From Pseudomonas sp. MWU13-2105 (lineage in GTDB: Bacteria; Pseudomonadota; Gammaproteobacteria; Pseudomonadales; Pseudomonadaceae): a stretch of DNA of 64,000 nucleotides. The position numbers and the translations under genes are program-made. Below the pieces are notes generated by a model. It did no database searches and had not been told where the DNA came from. It saw only the letters and a list, made by a program, of their open reading frames with translations. The DNA lies in contig NZ_JALLIY010000012.1 in assembly GCF_023242315.1 (NCBI RefSeq), positions 204,953 through 268,952 of the forward strand. Direction: 5' to 3'. This document shows positions 35,994 through 45,271 of this stretch, piece by piece (the stretch's first letter is position 1; the number at the start of each line of letters is the position of its first letter).

Positions 35994-36146
35994 TTGGTGC
36001 GTCTTGAGGCGTCATAAAGTGGATAGATGGGACCCCCATCGCTCACCCAAGATAGTCGCCAATGCGCCGCAGGGGAAGTCTCTCGCCGCTCGACCCGGAT
36101 GTGGACACGGCACCCGGCGCAGAAAAAAACCAATAACGAGGTCTTT

Positions 36147-37505
36147 ATGAATGCCCCTTTCGATCAGCTGTCTTCGTGGCTGAAAGAACACAAGATTACC
36201 GAAGTAGAGTGCGTGGTCAGTGACCTGACCGGTATCGCCCGCGGCAAGATCGCACCCACCAACAAGTTCCTGCATGAGCGAGGCATGCGCCTGCCGGAAA
36301 GTGTGCTTTTGCAAACGGTAACTGGGGACTTCGTCGACGACGATGTCTATTACGACCTGCTCGACCCCGCCGACATCGACATGATCTGCCGACCGGACTC
36401 GTCGGCGATCTACGTGATCCCCTGGGCCATCGAGCCGACTGCCATCGTGATCCACGACACCTTCGACAAGCAGGGCAACCCGATCGAGCTGTCGCCGCGC
36501 AATGTCCTGAAGAAAGTCCTCAAGCTCTACGCCGACAAAGGCTGGCAACCCATCGTCGCGCCGGAAATGGAGTTCTACCTGACCCAGCGCTGCGAGGACC
36601 CGGACCTGCCGCTCAAGGCCCCGCTGGGGCGTTCGGGCCGTGCGGAGAGCGGTCGGCAATCATTCTCCATCGACGCCGCCAACGAATTCGACCCGCTGTT
36701 CGAGGACGTCTACGACTGGTGCGAAGCCCAGGGCCTGGACCTCGATACGCTGATCCATGAAGACGGCCCGGCGCAGATGGAAATCAACTTCCGCCACGGC
36801 GATGCCCTCGACCTCGCCGACCAGATCACCGTATTCAAGCGCACCCTGCGCGAAGCCGCGCTCAAGCACAACGTCACCGCGACCTTCATGGCCAAGCCGA
36901 TCGCCGACGAGCCCGGCAGCGCCATGCACCTGCACCAGAGCGTGGTCGACAGCGCCACCGGCAAGCCGATCTTCGTCGATGCGGATGGGCAGATGAGCCA
37001 GCTGTTCCTGCACCACATCGGCGGTCTGCAGAAGTACATCCCCAAGGTGCTGCCGATGTTCGCGCCCAACGTCAACTCGTTCCGCCGCTTCCTGCCGGAC
37101 ACCTCGGCCCCGGTCAATGTCGAGTGGGGCGAGGAAAACCGTACCGTGGGCCTGCGGGTGCCGACCTCCAGCCCCGAGGCCATGCGCGTGGAAAACCGCC
37201 TGCCCGGTGCCGATGCCAACCCTTACCTGGCGATTGCCGCGAGCCTGTTGTGCGGTTACCTGGGCATGGTCGAACAGATCGAACCGAGCGCCAAGGTCGA
37301 GGGCCGTGCCTATGAGCGCCGCAACCTGCGCCTGCCGATCACCATCGAGGACGCGCTGGCGCACATGGAGGACTGCCCGACCATCGAGCGCTACCTGGGC
37401 ACCCAGTTCGTCCGTGGCTACGTGGCGGTCAAGCGCGCCGAACACGAAAACTTCAAACGCGTGATCAGTTCCTGGGAGCGCGAGTTCCTGCTGCTGAGCG
37501 TCTGA
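36147..37505 (+). CDS. glutamine synthetase family: glutamylpolyamine synthetase (PuuA/PauA/SpuI-like)
   Basis: 452-residue glutamine-synthetase-fold ligase. ATP and metal sites are visible: APEMEFYL, EDGPAQMEINF, ATFMAKPIADEPGSAMHLHQS, NSFRRFLPDTSAPVN, ENRTVGLRVP and VENRLPGADANPYLAIAA. The N-terminal FDQLSSWLKEHKITEVECVVSDLTGIARGK-type region (residues 5-35) and the context point to gamma-glutamylation of putrescine or a related polyamine. The start at 36147 has GAGG five bases upstream. It is followed 46 bp later by a PotF-like binding protein and then a PuuB-like oxidase. Which of the several PauA paralogues this is cannot be decided here. Confidence 0.88.
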   Translation: MNAPFDQLSSWLKEHKITEVECVVSDLTGIARGKIAPTNKFLHERGMRLPESVLLQTVTGDFVDDDVYYDLLDPADIDMICRPDSSAIYVIPWAIEPTAIVIHDTFDKQGNPIELSPRNVLKKVLKLYADKGWQPIVAPEMEFYLTQRCEDPDLPLKAPLGRSGRAESGRQSFSIDAANEFDPLFEDVYDWCEAQGLDLDTLIHEDGPAQMEINFRHGDALDLADQITVFKRTLREAALKHNVTATFMAKPIADEPGSAMHLHQSVVDSATGKPIFVDADGQMSQLFLHHIGGLQKYIPKVLPMFAPNVNSFRRFLPDTSAPVNVEWGEENRTVGLRVPTSSPEAMRVENRLPGADANPYLAIAASLLCGYLGMVEQIEPSAKVEGRAYERRNLRLPITIEDALAHMEDCPTIERYLGTQFVRGYVAVKRAEHENFKRVISSWEREFLLLSV

Positions 37506-37551
37506 TTCCAACCCTTTGCCCAGACCGAAAAACAACCCCAAGAGGTGTCGA

Positions 37552-38640
37552 ATGCGTCTATTGAAATCCGTCGTTCCGCTAGCACTGGCCTTGCTGTTCA
37601 GTGCCACCGCACAAGCCGAACCGACCGTCAGCGTCTACAACTGGACCGACTATATCGGTGATACCACCCTCGCCGACTTCCAGGGCAAGACTGGTATCAA
37701 GGTGATCTACGACGTCTTCGACTCCAACGAAACCCTGGAAGGCAAGTTGCTGGCCGGCCGCACCGGCTACGACGTGGTGGTGCCTTCCAACCATTTTCTC
37801 GGCCGCCAGGTGAAAGCCGGGGCCTTCCTGAAACTGGATCGTTCGCAGCTACCGAACTGGAAGAACCTCGATCCCAAGCTGCTCAAGCTGCTGGAGAAAA
37901 ACGACCCGGGCAATGAACACTCGGTACCCTACCTGTGGGGCACCAACGGCATCGGCTACAACGTCGACAAGGTCAAGCAGGTGCTGGGCATCGACCATAT
38001 CGACTCCTGGGCGGTGCTGTTCGAGCCGGAGAACCTGAAGAAGCTCACCCAGTGCGGCGTTTCGTTCATGGACTCGGCCGACGAAGTGTTCCCGGCGATG
38101 CTCAACTACATGGGCATGGACCCGCGCAGTTCGAAACCCGACGACTACAAGAAGGCTGAAGCCAAGCTGCTGACCCTGCGCCCCTATATCACCTACTTCC
38201 ACTCTTCCAAATACATCTCGGACCTGGCCAACGGCGATATCTGCATTGCCTTCGGTTACTCGGGCGATGTGTTCCAGGCCGCGAACCGGGCCAAGGAAGC
38301 GAAGAACGGGGTGAACATCGCCTACTCGATTCCCAAGGAAGGCAGCAACCTGTGGTTCGACCTGCTGGCGATCCCCGCGGATGCAACCAATGTGAAAGAG
38401 GCCCATGCCTTCATCAACTACCTGCTGGACCCGCAAGTGATTGCCAAGGTCAGCGCCACCGTCGGCTATGCCAACCCCAACCCGGCGGCCAAGCAGTACA
38501 TGGACGAGGCGCTGGTGCACAACCCCGAGGTCTATCCGTCCCAGGAAGTCCTCGATAAGCTCTACATCTCCACCACACCGACACCTGAGATCATGCGCCT
38601 GATGACCCGCTCCTGGAGCAAAGTGAAGTCCAACAAATGA
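37552..38640 (+). CDS. PotF/SpuD-like periplasmic polyamine-binding protein
   Basis: 362 residues with a signal peptide (LLKSVVPLALALLFSATAQA). The mature protein follows PotF closely: VSVYNWTDYIGD, GIKVIYDVFDSNETLEGKLL, GYDVVVPSNHFLGRQ, PYLWGTNGIGYNVDKV, CGVSFMDSADEVFPAMLNY, YISDLANGDICIAFGYSGDV, SIPKEGSNLWFD. It should bind putrescine or spermidine in the periplasm. No ABC permease or ATPase genes accompany it here, so it may serve a transporter encoded elsewhere. AGAGG six bases before the ATG supports the start. It overlaps the next gene by 4 bp. Confidence 0.9.
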   Translation: MRLLKSVVPLALALLFSATAQAEPTVSVYNWTDYIGDTTLADFQGKTGIKVIYDVFDSNETLEGKLLAGRTGYDVVVPSNHFLGRQVKAGAFLKLDRSQLPNWKNLDPKLLKLLEKNDPGNEHSVPYLWGTNGIGYNVDKVKQVLGIDHIDSWAVLFEPENLKKLTQCGVSFMDSADEVFPAMLNYMGMDPRSSKPDDYKKAEAKLLTLRPYITYFHSSKYISDLANGDICIAFGYSGDVFQAANRAKEAKNGVNIAYSIPKEGSNLWFDLLAIPADATNVKEAHAFINYLLDPQVIAKVSATVGYANPNPAAKQYMDEALVHNPEVYPSQEVLDKLYISTTPTPEIMRLMTRSWSKVKSNK

Positions 38641-39938
38641 GTCGAGCCCGCCCAATGGAACATGCTCGCTCCTATTACGCGGCGACCGCCGGTTCGATGC
38701 CGGATCATCCCCGGCTCGAATCCCAGGTGAGTGCTGATGTGTGTGTGATCGGCGGCGGTTTTACCGGCATCAACACCGCCATCGAGCTGGCGCAGCGCGG
38801 GCTCTCGGTGGTGCTGCTGGAAGGCCGGCGGATCGGCTGGGGCGCCAGCGGGCGCAATGGCGGACAGTTGATTCGGGGCATCGGCCATGATGTCAGCGGC
38901 TTCGCCAAGTATGTCGGCAGCGAAGGCGTGCGTTATCTGGAGCGGGCCGGTATCGAGTCGGTCGAGGTGGTGGCCGAGCGCATCCGCGAGCACGCCATCG
39001 ACTGCGACCTGCGCTGGGGCTTCTGCGAACTGGCCAACACCCCGGCACAGTTCGCCGCGTTCCGCGCCGAGCAGGAGCATCTGGCGGAATTGGGTTATGC
39101 CCATGAAACGCGGATTGTCGCGCCCGGGGAGATGGCCCAGGTGGTGGCCAGCACGGCGTATGCCGGCGGCCTGATCGACAGGGGCTCGGGGCATTTGCAC
39201 CCGCTCAACCTGGTGCTCGGTGAAGCCCGGGCGGCGCAGGCGCTGGGGGTACGGATCTTCGAGCAGAGTCCGGTGCTGGAGCTGATCCATGGCAGTACCG
39301 TGGAGGTGCGTTGTGCCAGCGGCAGCGTGCGCGCCAACAGCCTGGTGCTGGCCTGCAATGCACACCTGGAAGATCTGGAACCACGCCTGAGCGGCAAGGT
39401 GCTGCCCGCCGGCAGCTACATCATCGCTACCGAACCGCTGGCACCCGAGATGGCCGCCGAGTTGATTCCGCAGAACCTGTCGCTGTGCGACCAGAAAGTC
39501 GGCTTGGATTACTACCGTCTTTCTGCCGACAAACGCCTGTTGTTCGGCGGTGCCTGTCACTATTCCGGGCGTGATCCGGCGGATATCGGCGCCTATATGC
39601 GGCCGAAGATGCTCAAGGTGCTGCCGCAGCTGGCCGACGTGCGTATCGACTATCAATGGGGCGGCATGATCGGCATCACCGCCAACCGTTTCCCCCAGGT
39701 CGGGCGCCTGCAAGCGCATCCGAATGTGTTCTATGCCCAGGGTTATTCGGGGCATGGTGTCAACGTGACCCACTGGACCGCGCGGTTGTTGGCCGAGGCG
39801 ATCCATGCCGGACAGAGCAAGGGCATGGATATCTTCAGCGCGGTGCCGCACATGACCTTCCCGGGAGGCAAGGCCCTGCGCTCGCCGCTGCTGGCGCTGG
39901 GGATGTTGTGGCATCGGTTGCGCGAAGCGCTGGGTTAA
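38637..39938 (+). CDS. PuuB-like FAD-dependent gamma-glutamylpolyamine oxidoreductase
   Basis: 433-residue DAO-family flavoprotein. The FAD Rossmann motif is ADVCVIGGGFTGINTAIELAQRG. The family signature GWGASGRNGGQLIRG and the C-terminal FAD-contact region YAQGYSGHGVNVTHWTARLLAEAI are intact. It should oxidise the glutamylated amine to the aldehyde with release of ammonia and H2O2, the step after the glutamine-synthetase-like ligase two genes upstream. An ATGA overlap with the binding-protein gene shows translational coupling. Confidence 0.9.
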   Translation: MSRARPMEHARSYYAATAGSMPDHPRLESQVSADVCVIGGGFTGINTAIELAQRGLSVVLLEGRRIGWGASGRNGGQLIRGIGHDVSGFAKYVGSEGVRYLERAGIESVEVVAERIREHAIDCDLRWGFCELANTPAQFAAFRAEQEHLAELGYAHETRIVAPGEMAQVVASTAYAGGLIDRGSGHLHPLNLVLGEARAAQALGVRIFEQSPVLELIHGSTVEVRCASGSVRANSLVLACNAHLEDLEPRLSGKVLPAGSYIIATEPLAPEMAAELIPQNLSLCDQKVGLDYYRLSADKRLLFGGACHYSGRDPADIGAYMRPKMLKVLPQLADVRIDYQWGGMIGITANRFPQVGRLQAHPNVFYAQGYSGHGVNVTHWTARLLAEAIHAGQSKGMDIFSAVPHMTFPGGKALRSPLLALGMLWHRLREALG

Positions 39939-39988
39939 GCCGACGCCAGGTTTTGGCCATGCCGCTGACTTTGTGCTGGAACATCCAC

Positions 39989-40024
39989 CCCCTGTAGGAG
40001 CCGGCTTGCCGGCTCCTACAGGGG
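39989..40024. repeat. REP-type palindrome (TGTAGGAGCCGGC)
   Basis: Perfect 17-bp inverted repeat CCCCTGTAGGAGCCGGC with a TT loop, lying between the convergent oxidase and RidA-family genes. It shares TGTAGGAGC with the element at 24406 and may also end transcription. Confidence 0.7.
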
Positions 40025-40044
40025 CGCGCGTTGCGCCTGATGAC

Positions 40045-40398
40045 TCAGGCCTTGGCCGCGATGACCATGATTTCCACCAACACTTCGGGCCGCGCCAGGT
40101 TGGCTTCGACCGTGGCCCGGGCCGGGGCGCCGCCCTCCGGCAACCAGGCATCCCAGACCGCGTTCATCGCCGCGAAGTCGCGGTCGATATGCTTGAGCCA
40201 GATCTGCGCGCTCAACAGCCGGGTCTTGTCACTACCGGCCAGGGCCAGCAGCCCGTCGATCTTCTCCAGCACCTGAAGGGTCTGGGACTCGATATCGCCT
40301 TGCAGATCGCCCGGCACCTGGCCGGCGAGGTACAGCACATCAGCATGACTGACCACGCCGGACATCCGCGCATTGCTCTGGAAACGTTGAATCGTCAT
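40045..40398 (-). CDS. RidA family (imine/enamine deaminase) protein
   Basis: 117 residues with the RidA fold: LYLAGQVPGDLQGDIESQTLQVLEKI-type strand and helix (residues 22-47), and the C-terminal APARATVEANLARPEVLVEI, which includes the conserved arginine and glutamate of the active site. RidA proteins hydrolyse reactive imines released by amino-acid oxidases and PLP enzymes. It is the last gene of a seven-gene minus-strand operon and follows an FAD amine oxidase by 23 bp, so it probably clears that enzyme's imine product. GGAG lies eight bases before the ATG. Confidence 0.88.
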   Translation of the reverse strand: MTIQRFQSNARMSGVVSHADVLYLAGQVPGDLQGDIESQTLQVLEKIDGLLALAGSDKTRLLSAQIWLKHIDRDFAAMNAVWDAWLPEGGAPARATVEANLARPEVLVEIMVIAAKA

Positions 40399-40421
40399 CG
40401 GTCTTTCTCCTTGGATAAATA

Positions 40422-41651
40422 TCAGCCGGCCGCGTGCTCGACCAACCGCACCAGGCGCTGCGCACTGCCAAAGGCCAGGGTCATGCCCAGCGCGCCATGC
40501 CCGGTGTTGAGGTACAGGTTACTGCCTGCGAGGCGTTCAAGCACAGGCCTGCCGGTGGGCGTCGCCGGCCGCCAACCGCTCCAGGGCTGACAATCGGCGG
40601 TGTTCCAGCCGCCGCCGAACAGCGCCTCGGTCGAGGCTTGCAGTTGCTCGATCCGCGCCGCCGGAATCGACGCGTCCATCCCGCACAACTCCACCATCCC
40701 GGCCACCCGCAGGCGGTCGCCGATGCGGGCGAACACGGTCTTGCGGCGCATATCGGTGATGCTCACCGTCGGCGCCCGGGTGTGCCCGGTAATCGGCAAG
40801 GTAATGCTGTAGCCCTTGAGCGGATAGACCGGCAAACGGCTACCCAGTTGCGCCAGCAAGCCGGTGCTGTGGGCACCCGCGGCCAGGACCACCGCCTCGC
40901 TGTGCAGCACTTCGGCCCCGTCGCGGACATGCTTCAGGTTCAGCGCAGTGATCCGTTCACCACGGCGCTGGAACCCCTCGACCTTACGCTCGAACAACAG
41001 CTGCACGCCCTCCCCGGCCAGGATCCGGGCCATTTCTCGACAGAGCTTGAGACCGTCCACCGCGCATTCGCTGTCGGTGTGAATCGCACCATGAAACGCC
41101 GACTGATAGCCGGCCAGCGCCGGCTCTATCGCCACCGCCTCACTGGCACCGAGCACTTGTTGTCGCGAGCCCAGGCCGGCCTGCAAGCGCACCTGGCGCT
41201 GGGCCTTGTCCAGCCCTTCGGCATCCGGGTACAGCACCAGCTTGCCGGTGCGGGTGAAATCGCAGTCCAGCGGCTGCTCGTGCATGAACCCATCGAGGGC
41301 CTGGCGGCTCTCGGTTGCCAACGCCAGCAACTCCACCGTGGTCTGGCGTGACACCGAAGTCCGACAGGCCGCCAGGAACTCCATGCACCAGCGCCATTGC
41401 TCCGGGCTCCATTGCGGAGTGAAGCGCAACGGCCCGTTACGATCCAGCAACAGTTTCGGGATTCCCGGCAACAGCGACGGATCGGCCAGAGGTTGCACAT
41501 AGCTGTAGCTCAACTGCGCACCGTTGCCGCCCACCGCGCCCATGCCGGGGCCCGACGCCTGGTCGACCACCGTGACGCGATGCCCGGCCCGGTGCAGGAA
41601 CCAGGCACTGCTCAGGCCGACGATACCGGCGCCCACCACGCAAATCTCCAT
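40422..41651 (-). CDS. DadA-like FAD-dependent D-amino acid dehydrogenase/amine oxidase
   Basis: 409-residue DAO-superfamily enzyme. The FAD motif MEICVVGAGIVGLSSAWFLH is at the very N-terminus. DadA-like features follow: VVDQASGPGMGAVGGNGAQLSYSYVQPLADPS across residues 29-60, KGYSITLPIT, and the C-terminal SGWRPATPTGRPVLE ... LYLNTGHGALGMTLAFGSA. The start shares one base with the amidase stop (TAATG) and has GGAGG seven bases upstream. Substrate unknown; the adjacent amidase and transporter suggest it oxidises the amine freed from an imported amide. Confidence 0.87.
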   Translation of the reverse strand: MEICVVGAGIVGLSSAWFLHRAGHRVTVVDQASGPGMGAVGGNGAQLSYSYVQPLADPSLLPGIPKLLLDRNGPLRFTPQWSPEQWRWCMEFLAACRTSVSRQTTVELLALATESRQALDGFMHEQPLDCDFTRTGKLVLYPDAEGLDKAQRQVRLQAGLGSRQQVLGASEAVAIEPALAGYQSAFHGAIHTDSECAVDGLKLCREMARILAGEGVQLLFERKVEGFQRRGERITALNLKHVRDGAEVLHSEAVVLAAGAHSTGLLAQLGSRLPVYPLKGYSITLPITGHTRAPTVSITDMRRKTVFARIGDRLRVAGMVELCGMDASIPAARIEQLQASTEALFGGGWNTADCQPWSGWRPATPTGRPVLERLAGSNLYLNTGHGALGMTLAFGSAQRLVRLVEHAAG

Positions 41652-43075
41652 TACACCGCCTCCTTGTCCAGGGCCCAGCCGCTCGGGCTCAACCGGTGCC
41701 AGTCGGTCCGCTGTTGATAGGCATGGCCGATGCGCAGGATCAGCGGCTCGGCGAAGGCCCGACCGACAATCTGCATCGACACCGGCATGCCCTGACCGTC
41801 AAAACCCACCGGCAACGCCACCGAACACAGGTTGAGCAGATTGGCGAAACGCCCCAGCAGGGCCAGCGGCGTGCCGTACTCATCAACTTGCTCCACGGGC
41901 ACGCTGCCGACGGCATTGGTCGGGAACACACAGGCATCGACATTCAGCATCGCCTCCTGCATGGCCTTGCGCGCGGCGCGGCGTTGGTTGTGCAGGTCGA
42001 TATAGGCCGCCGAATCGATGGCCTTGCCGCTCAATACCCGGCGCTGGACGTGAGGATCGAAACGCAGGTCGCGCTGTTCAAACAGGGCCCCCAGGCTGGC
42101 ATAACCTTCGGCACTCATCAGCCCGCCGGCCACCCGCATGCACAACTCCAGCGAGCGCGGCAGTGGTTGCTCCACCAGTTGCATGCCCAACGCGGCCAGT
42201 TGCTCCAGCCCTTGATCGTAGGCCGCCAGGATATCGCTCGCAATGGCGGCGCGTTCGGCCTGGGGCAAGACCCAGATTCTGAGCCCGGCCACCGGTTGGT
42301 TGAGTCCAGTCGCGGCACTGAACACTGGCGCCTGCGCCGAGACCGGGTCCAGCGGATCGGGGCCGAGCAAGGCATCGAGCATCCAGGCCGCATCCTCGAC
42401 GGTATGGGTGATCGGCCCGACCGAGTCCAGCGACGGACAGAGTTCGATCAAACCGTGACGACTGATCAGCCCACGGGTGGTCTTCAAGCCCACCAGGCCG
42501 CACATGCCGGCGGGAATCCGCACCGAGCCACCGGTATCGGTGCCCAGGGCGGCACTGGCCAGGCCGCTGGCCACCGCCACCGCCGAACCGCTGCTGGAAC
42601 CGCCCGGCGCCCGATGGACTTCGCGGTCCCAGGGATTCCAGGGCGTGCCCATCACCGCATTGGTGCCCCAGCCACCGAAGGCGAACTCCACCGTGTGGGT
42701 CTTGCCCAGGATAATTGCGCCGGCTCGCTCCAGGCGCTGCACGGCGGTTGCCGTGAGGCGCGAGATGCGCGGAGGCTGCGCCAGCGAGCCGCCGGTGATG
42801 GCCTGCCCGGCGATTTCAAACAGGTCCTTGATGGCCATTGGAATGCCATGTAACGGCCCGAGGTCGACTCCGGCGGTCCGCTGCTGGTCGGCCGCGATGG
42901 CCGCGCCCAGCGCACGTCGGGTATAGGCCTCGACATAGGCATTGAGCTGGCCGTTGAAACGCTCGATACGCGCCAGTTGGCCGCGTACCAGCGCCTCGCT
43001 GGTCAGGCGACCACTGCGCAGCGCCTGCTGCAACTGGCCGATACTGTGGAAAGTGCTGTGGTCCAGGGAATTCAT
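41651..43075 (-). CDS. amidase signature family hydrolase
   Basis: 474-residue amidase with the Ser-cisSer-Lys triad: Lys83 in HGIPMAIKDLFE, the cis-serine in APGGSSSGSAVAVASG (~160) and nucleophile Ser184 in ALGTDTGGSVRIPAG. It is similar in length to GatA-like and other non-tRNA amidases. Absence of gatB/gatC and presence of transporter and oxidase genes point to a catabolic amidase. A clear ribosome site (GAGAGG) precedes the ATG. It lies 4 bp after the second permease gene. Confidence 0.88.
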   Translation of the reverse strand: MNSLDHSTFHSIGQLQQALRSGRLTSEALVRGQLARIERFNGQLNAYVEAYTRRALGAAIAADQQRTAGVDLGPLHGIPMAIKDLFEIAGQAITGGSLAQPPRISRLTATAVQRLERAGAIILGKTHTVEFAFGGWGTNAVMGTPWNPWDREVHRAPGGSSSGSAVAVASGLASAALGTDTGGSVRIPAGMCGLVGLKTTRGLISRHGLIELCPSLDSVGPITHTVEDAAWMLDALLGPDPLDPVSAQAPVFSAATGLNQPVAGLRIWVLPQAERAAIASDILAAYDQGLEQLAALGMQLVEQPLPRSLELCMRVAGGLMSAEGYASLGALFEQRDLRFDPHVQRRVLSGKAIDSAAYIDLHNQRRAARKAMQEAMLNVDACVFPTNAVGSVPVEQVDEYGTPLALLGRFANLLNLCSVALPVGFDGQGMPVSMQIVGRAFAEPLILRIGHAYQQRTDWHRLSPSGWALDKEAV

Positions 43076-43079
43076 CCAG

Positions 43080-43763
43080 TCAACCTCTCAGGCTTTTGCG
43101 GCCGCGGGAAAAGCGCTTCTCAAGCACCCGTGACAGCAAGGAAAGCGGGAACGCGATCACGAAATAGAACAGGCCGACCAACAGGAAGATGTGCATCGGC
43201 AGAAAGCTCTCCGAGGCAATCGCCCGGGCAGCCAGCATCAGCTCATCGGTGGCGATCAGGGCGCACAGCGAGCTGTCCTTGAGGATCGACACATAGGCGT
43301 TGAGCAACGGCGGCAACATCCCGCGGATCGCCTGGGGCAGGATCACCGCAGTGAATGCCTGGAACGGTGTCAGGCCGACGGCAATCGCCGACTCACGCTG
43401 GCCCCGGTGCAAGGCATCCAGGCCGCCGCGCAGGATTTCGGCGATATAGGCACTGCCCTGCAAGCCCAACCCGAGGATGCCGGCCTCGAAACCGGACAAG
43501 GTCAGGCCCAGGCTCGGCAGGGAGAAATACAGCGCCAGCAGCAAGGCCAATAAAGGCAGCGCACGCATGCCCTGGATGAAATACAGCGCCGAGCGCCGCA
43601 ACCAGGCAAACGGGCTGCGCAGGGCCCAGGTCAGCAGGCTGCCGAGCAGTGCCGCCAGGGCGAAACCACCCAGCGACAGCTTTGCAGTGACCACGCCGCC
43701 TTGCAGCAGGCGCGCGGTCCAGTCGCTCCAGTACTCGGGGTATTGCGCAAAGAAACTGATCAT
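43080..43763 (-). CDS. polar amino acid ABC transporter permease (second)
   Basis: About 227 residues with five membrane spans and the HisM/GlnP permease loop (IAVGLTPFQAFTAVILPQAIRGMLPPLLNAYVSILKDSSL region, residues ~130-168), which contacts the ATPase. The ATG at 43763 overlaps the upstream permease gene by 4 bp and has GGAG six bases before it. It is one half of a heterodimeric permease for an amino-acid-like solute. Confidence 0.9.
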   Translation of the reverse strand: MISFFAQYPEYWSDWTARLLQGGVVTAKLSLGGFALAALLGSLLTWALRSPFAWLRRSALYFIQGMRALPLLALLLALYFSLPSLGLTLSGFEAGILGLGLQGSAYIAEILRGGLDALHRGQRESAIAVGLTPFQAFTAVILPQAIRGMLPPLLNAYVSILKDSSLCALIATDELMLAARAIASESFLPMHIFLLVGLFYFVIAFPLSLLSRVLEKRFSRGRKSLRG

Positions 43764-44416
43764 CGTGCGCTCCCCCAATGTCGTTCAAGGCGGATAAAAC
43801 CCAGGCCGATGGGCAGGATCATCGCGGCGTAGATGCACATCACCGCGAAGTAGATCAGCGAGGTCTGGAAGGTCGAGGTCACCAGGTTGCGCGCCAGGAA
43901 CATGATTTCCGGCACGGCGATGGCCGAGGCAATGGAGGTGTCCTTGATCAGCTGCGTGACGTAGTTGGCGAACGCCGGCAACGAACGGCGCAACGACTGC
44001 GGCAAGAGGATGTTGGCCAGTATCTGCGCACGGGTCAGCCCGACGGCCAGGCCGGCCTCGTATTGCCCGACATGCAGCGACTGCAGGCCGGCGCGAAAGA
44101 TGTCGCAGAGCACGGCACTGCCCACCAGGCTCAAGCCGACGATGGCCGCCAACCACGCGGGCAGGTTGATCCCCAGGTACGACAGGCCGAAGTAGATCAG
44201 GAACAAATGCGCCAGGGCCGGCACGTTGCGCATCCATTCGATAAAACAGGCAATGCCCGCCTGCACCAGCCGCGAACGGCTGAAGGTCAGCCACACCGCC
44301 AGTGCCAGGCCGCCGATACTGGCCAGCACCAGGGTGCACAGGGCGATTTCCAGTGCCGTCAGGGCACCGCTCAACAGCAGGGGCAACAAGCCGAAAAAGG
44401 TCTGGAGGTTGCTCAT
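43760..44416 (-). CDS. polar amino acid ABC transporter permease (first)
   Basis: 218 residues with the same five-span HisM/GlnP fold. The EAA-type loop is LAVGLTRAQILANILLPQSLRRSLPAF (residues ~125-150), and the N-terminal cap FIEWMRNVPALAHLFLIYFGL is typical. It starts directly after the ATPase stop and overlaps the next permease by 4 bp. It forms the import channel together with that paralogue. Confidence 0.9.
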   Translation of the reverse strand: MSNLQTFFGLLPLLLSGALTALEIALCTLVLASIGGLALAVWLTFSRSRLVQAGIACFIEWMRNVPALAHLFLIYFGLSYLGINLPAWLAAIVGLSLVGSAVLCDIFRAGLQSLHVGQYEAGLAVGLTRAQILANILLPQSLRRSLPAFANYVTQLIKDTSIASAIAVPEIMFLARNLVTSTFQTSLIYFAVMCIYAAMILPIGLGFIRLERHWGSAR

Positions 44417-45205
44417 TCAAGCCTGCTCCATGGCCATGCGCCCGAGGAAGCTGCGGGTGCGCTCATGGCTGGGCGTGTCGATCACCTGGGCGGAAGGCCC
44501 CTGCTCGACGATATGGCCGCCGTCCATGAAAATCACCCGATCGGCCACGTCGCGGGCAAAGCGGACTTCGTGGGTAACCATGATCATGGTCCGGCCCTCT
44601 TCGGCCAGCTCACGGATCACCGCCAGCACTTCGCCCACCAGTTCGGGGTCGAGGGCCGAGGTCGGCTCATCGAACAGGATCACCTTGGGTTGCTGCGCCA
44701 GGGCCCGGGCAATCGCCACCCGCTGCTGTTGCCCGCCGGACAACTGCTCGGGATAGGCATCGGCCTTGTGCCGCAGGTGGACCTTCTCCAGCATCGCTTC
44801 GGCCAGCTCATAAGCCTGCTTGCGCGGCATGCCACGGGCCTTGATCGAACCCAGCGCGACGTTGTCGCGGACGTTCAAGTGCGGCCACAGGTAGAACAGC
44901 TGGAAGACCATGGCGATCTCCAGCCGTTGCGGGGCCATTTCCCGGTCGCTGAGCAAACGCAGGCGCGAACCCTCGCGGGCTTGCCCGATCAGTTCATCGC
45001 CGAGCCAGATTTCACCCCGGCTGGGCTTCTCCAGGTAATTGATGCAGCGCAGGCAGGTCGACTTGCCGGAACCGCTGGGGCCGATCAACGACAGGGTTTC
45101 CCCGGCCTTGAGCTCCAGGCTGATGCCCTTGAGCACTTCCAGGTCGCCATAACTCTTGTACAGATCACACACGCGCAACAGCGCAGGTTCTACCAGGTTG
45201 GACAT
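44417..45205 (-). CDS. amino acid ABC transporter ATP-binding protein
   Basis: About 262 residues of the GlnQ/HisP type. Walker A SLIGPSGSGKSTCLRCIN, Q-loop AMVFQLFYLWPHLNV, signature LSGGQQQRVAIARAL, Walker B VILFDEPTSALD and the switch histidine in MVTHEVRFA are all intact. The ATG at 45205 matches the family start. It energises the import of the solute bound by the upstream periplasmic protein. Confidence 0.93.
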   Translation of the reverse strand: MSNLVEPALLRVCDLYKSYGDLEVLKGISLELKAGETLSLIGPSGSGKSTCLRCINYLEKPSRGEIWLGDELIGQAREGSRLRLLSDREMAPQRLEIAMVFQLFYLWPHLNVRDNVALGSIKARGMPRKQAYELAEAMLEKVHLRHKADAYPEQLSGGQQQRVAIARALAQQPKVILFDEPTSALDPELVGEVLAVIRELAEEGRTMIMVTHEVRFARDVADRVIFMDGGHIVEQGPSAQVIDTPSHERTRSFLGRMAMEQA

Positions 45206-45271
45206 CTTGCTCACCCGCTTTTTCTCGGTCTGGCGCAGGGTCGACCAGCTGCCCCTGCGCACTACGCTTTA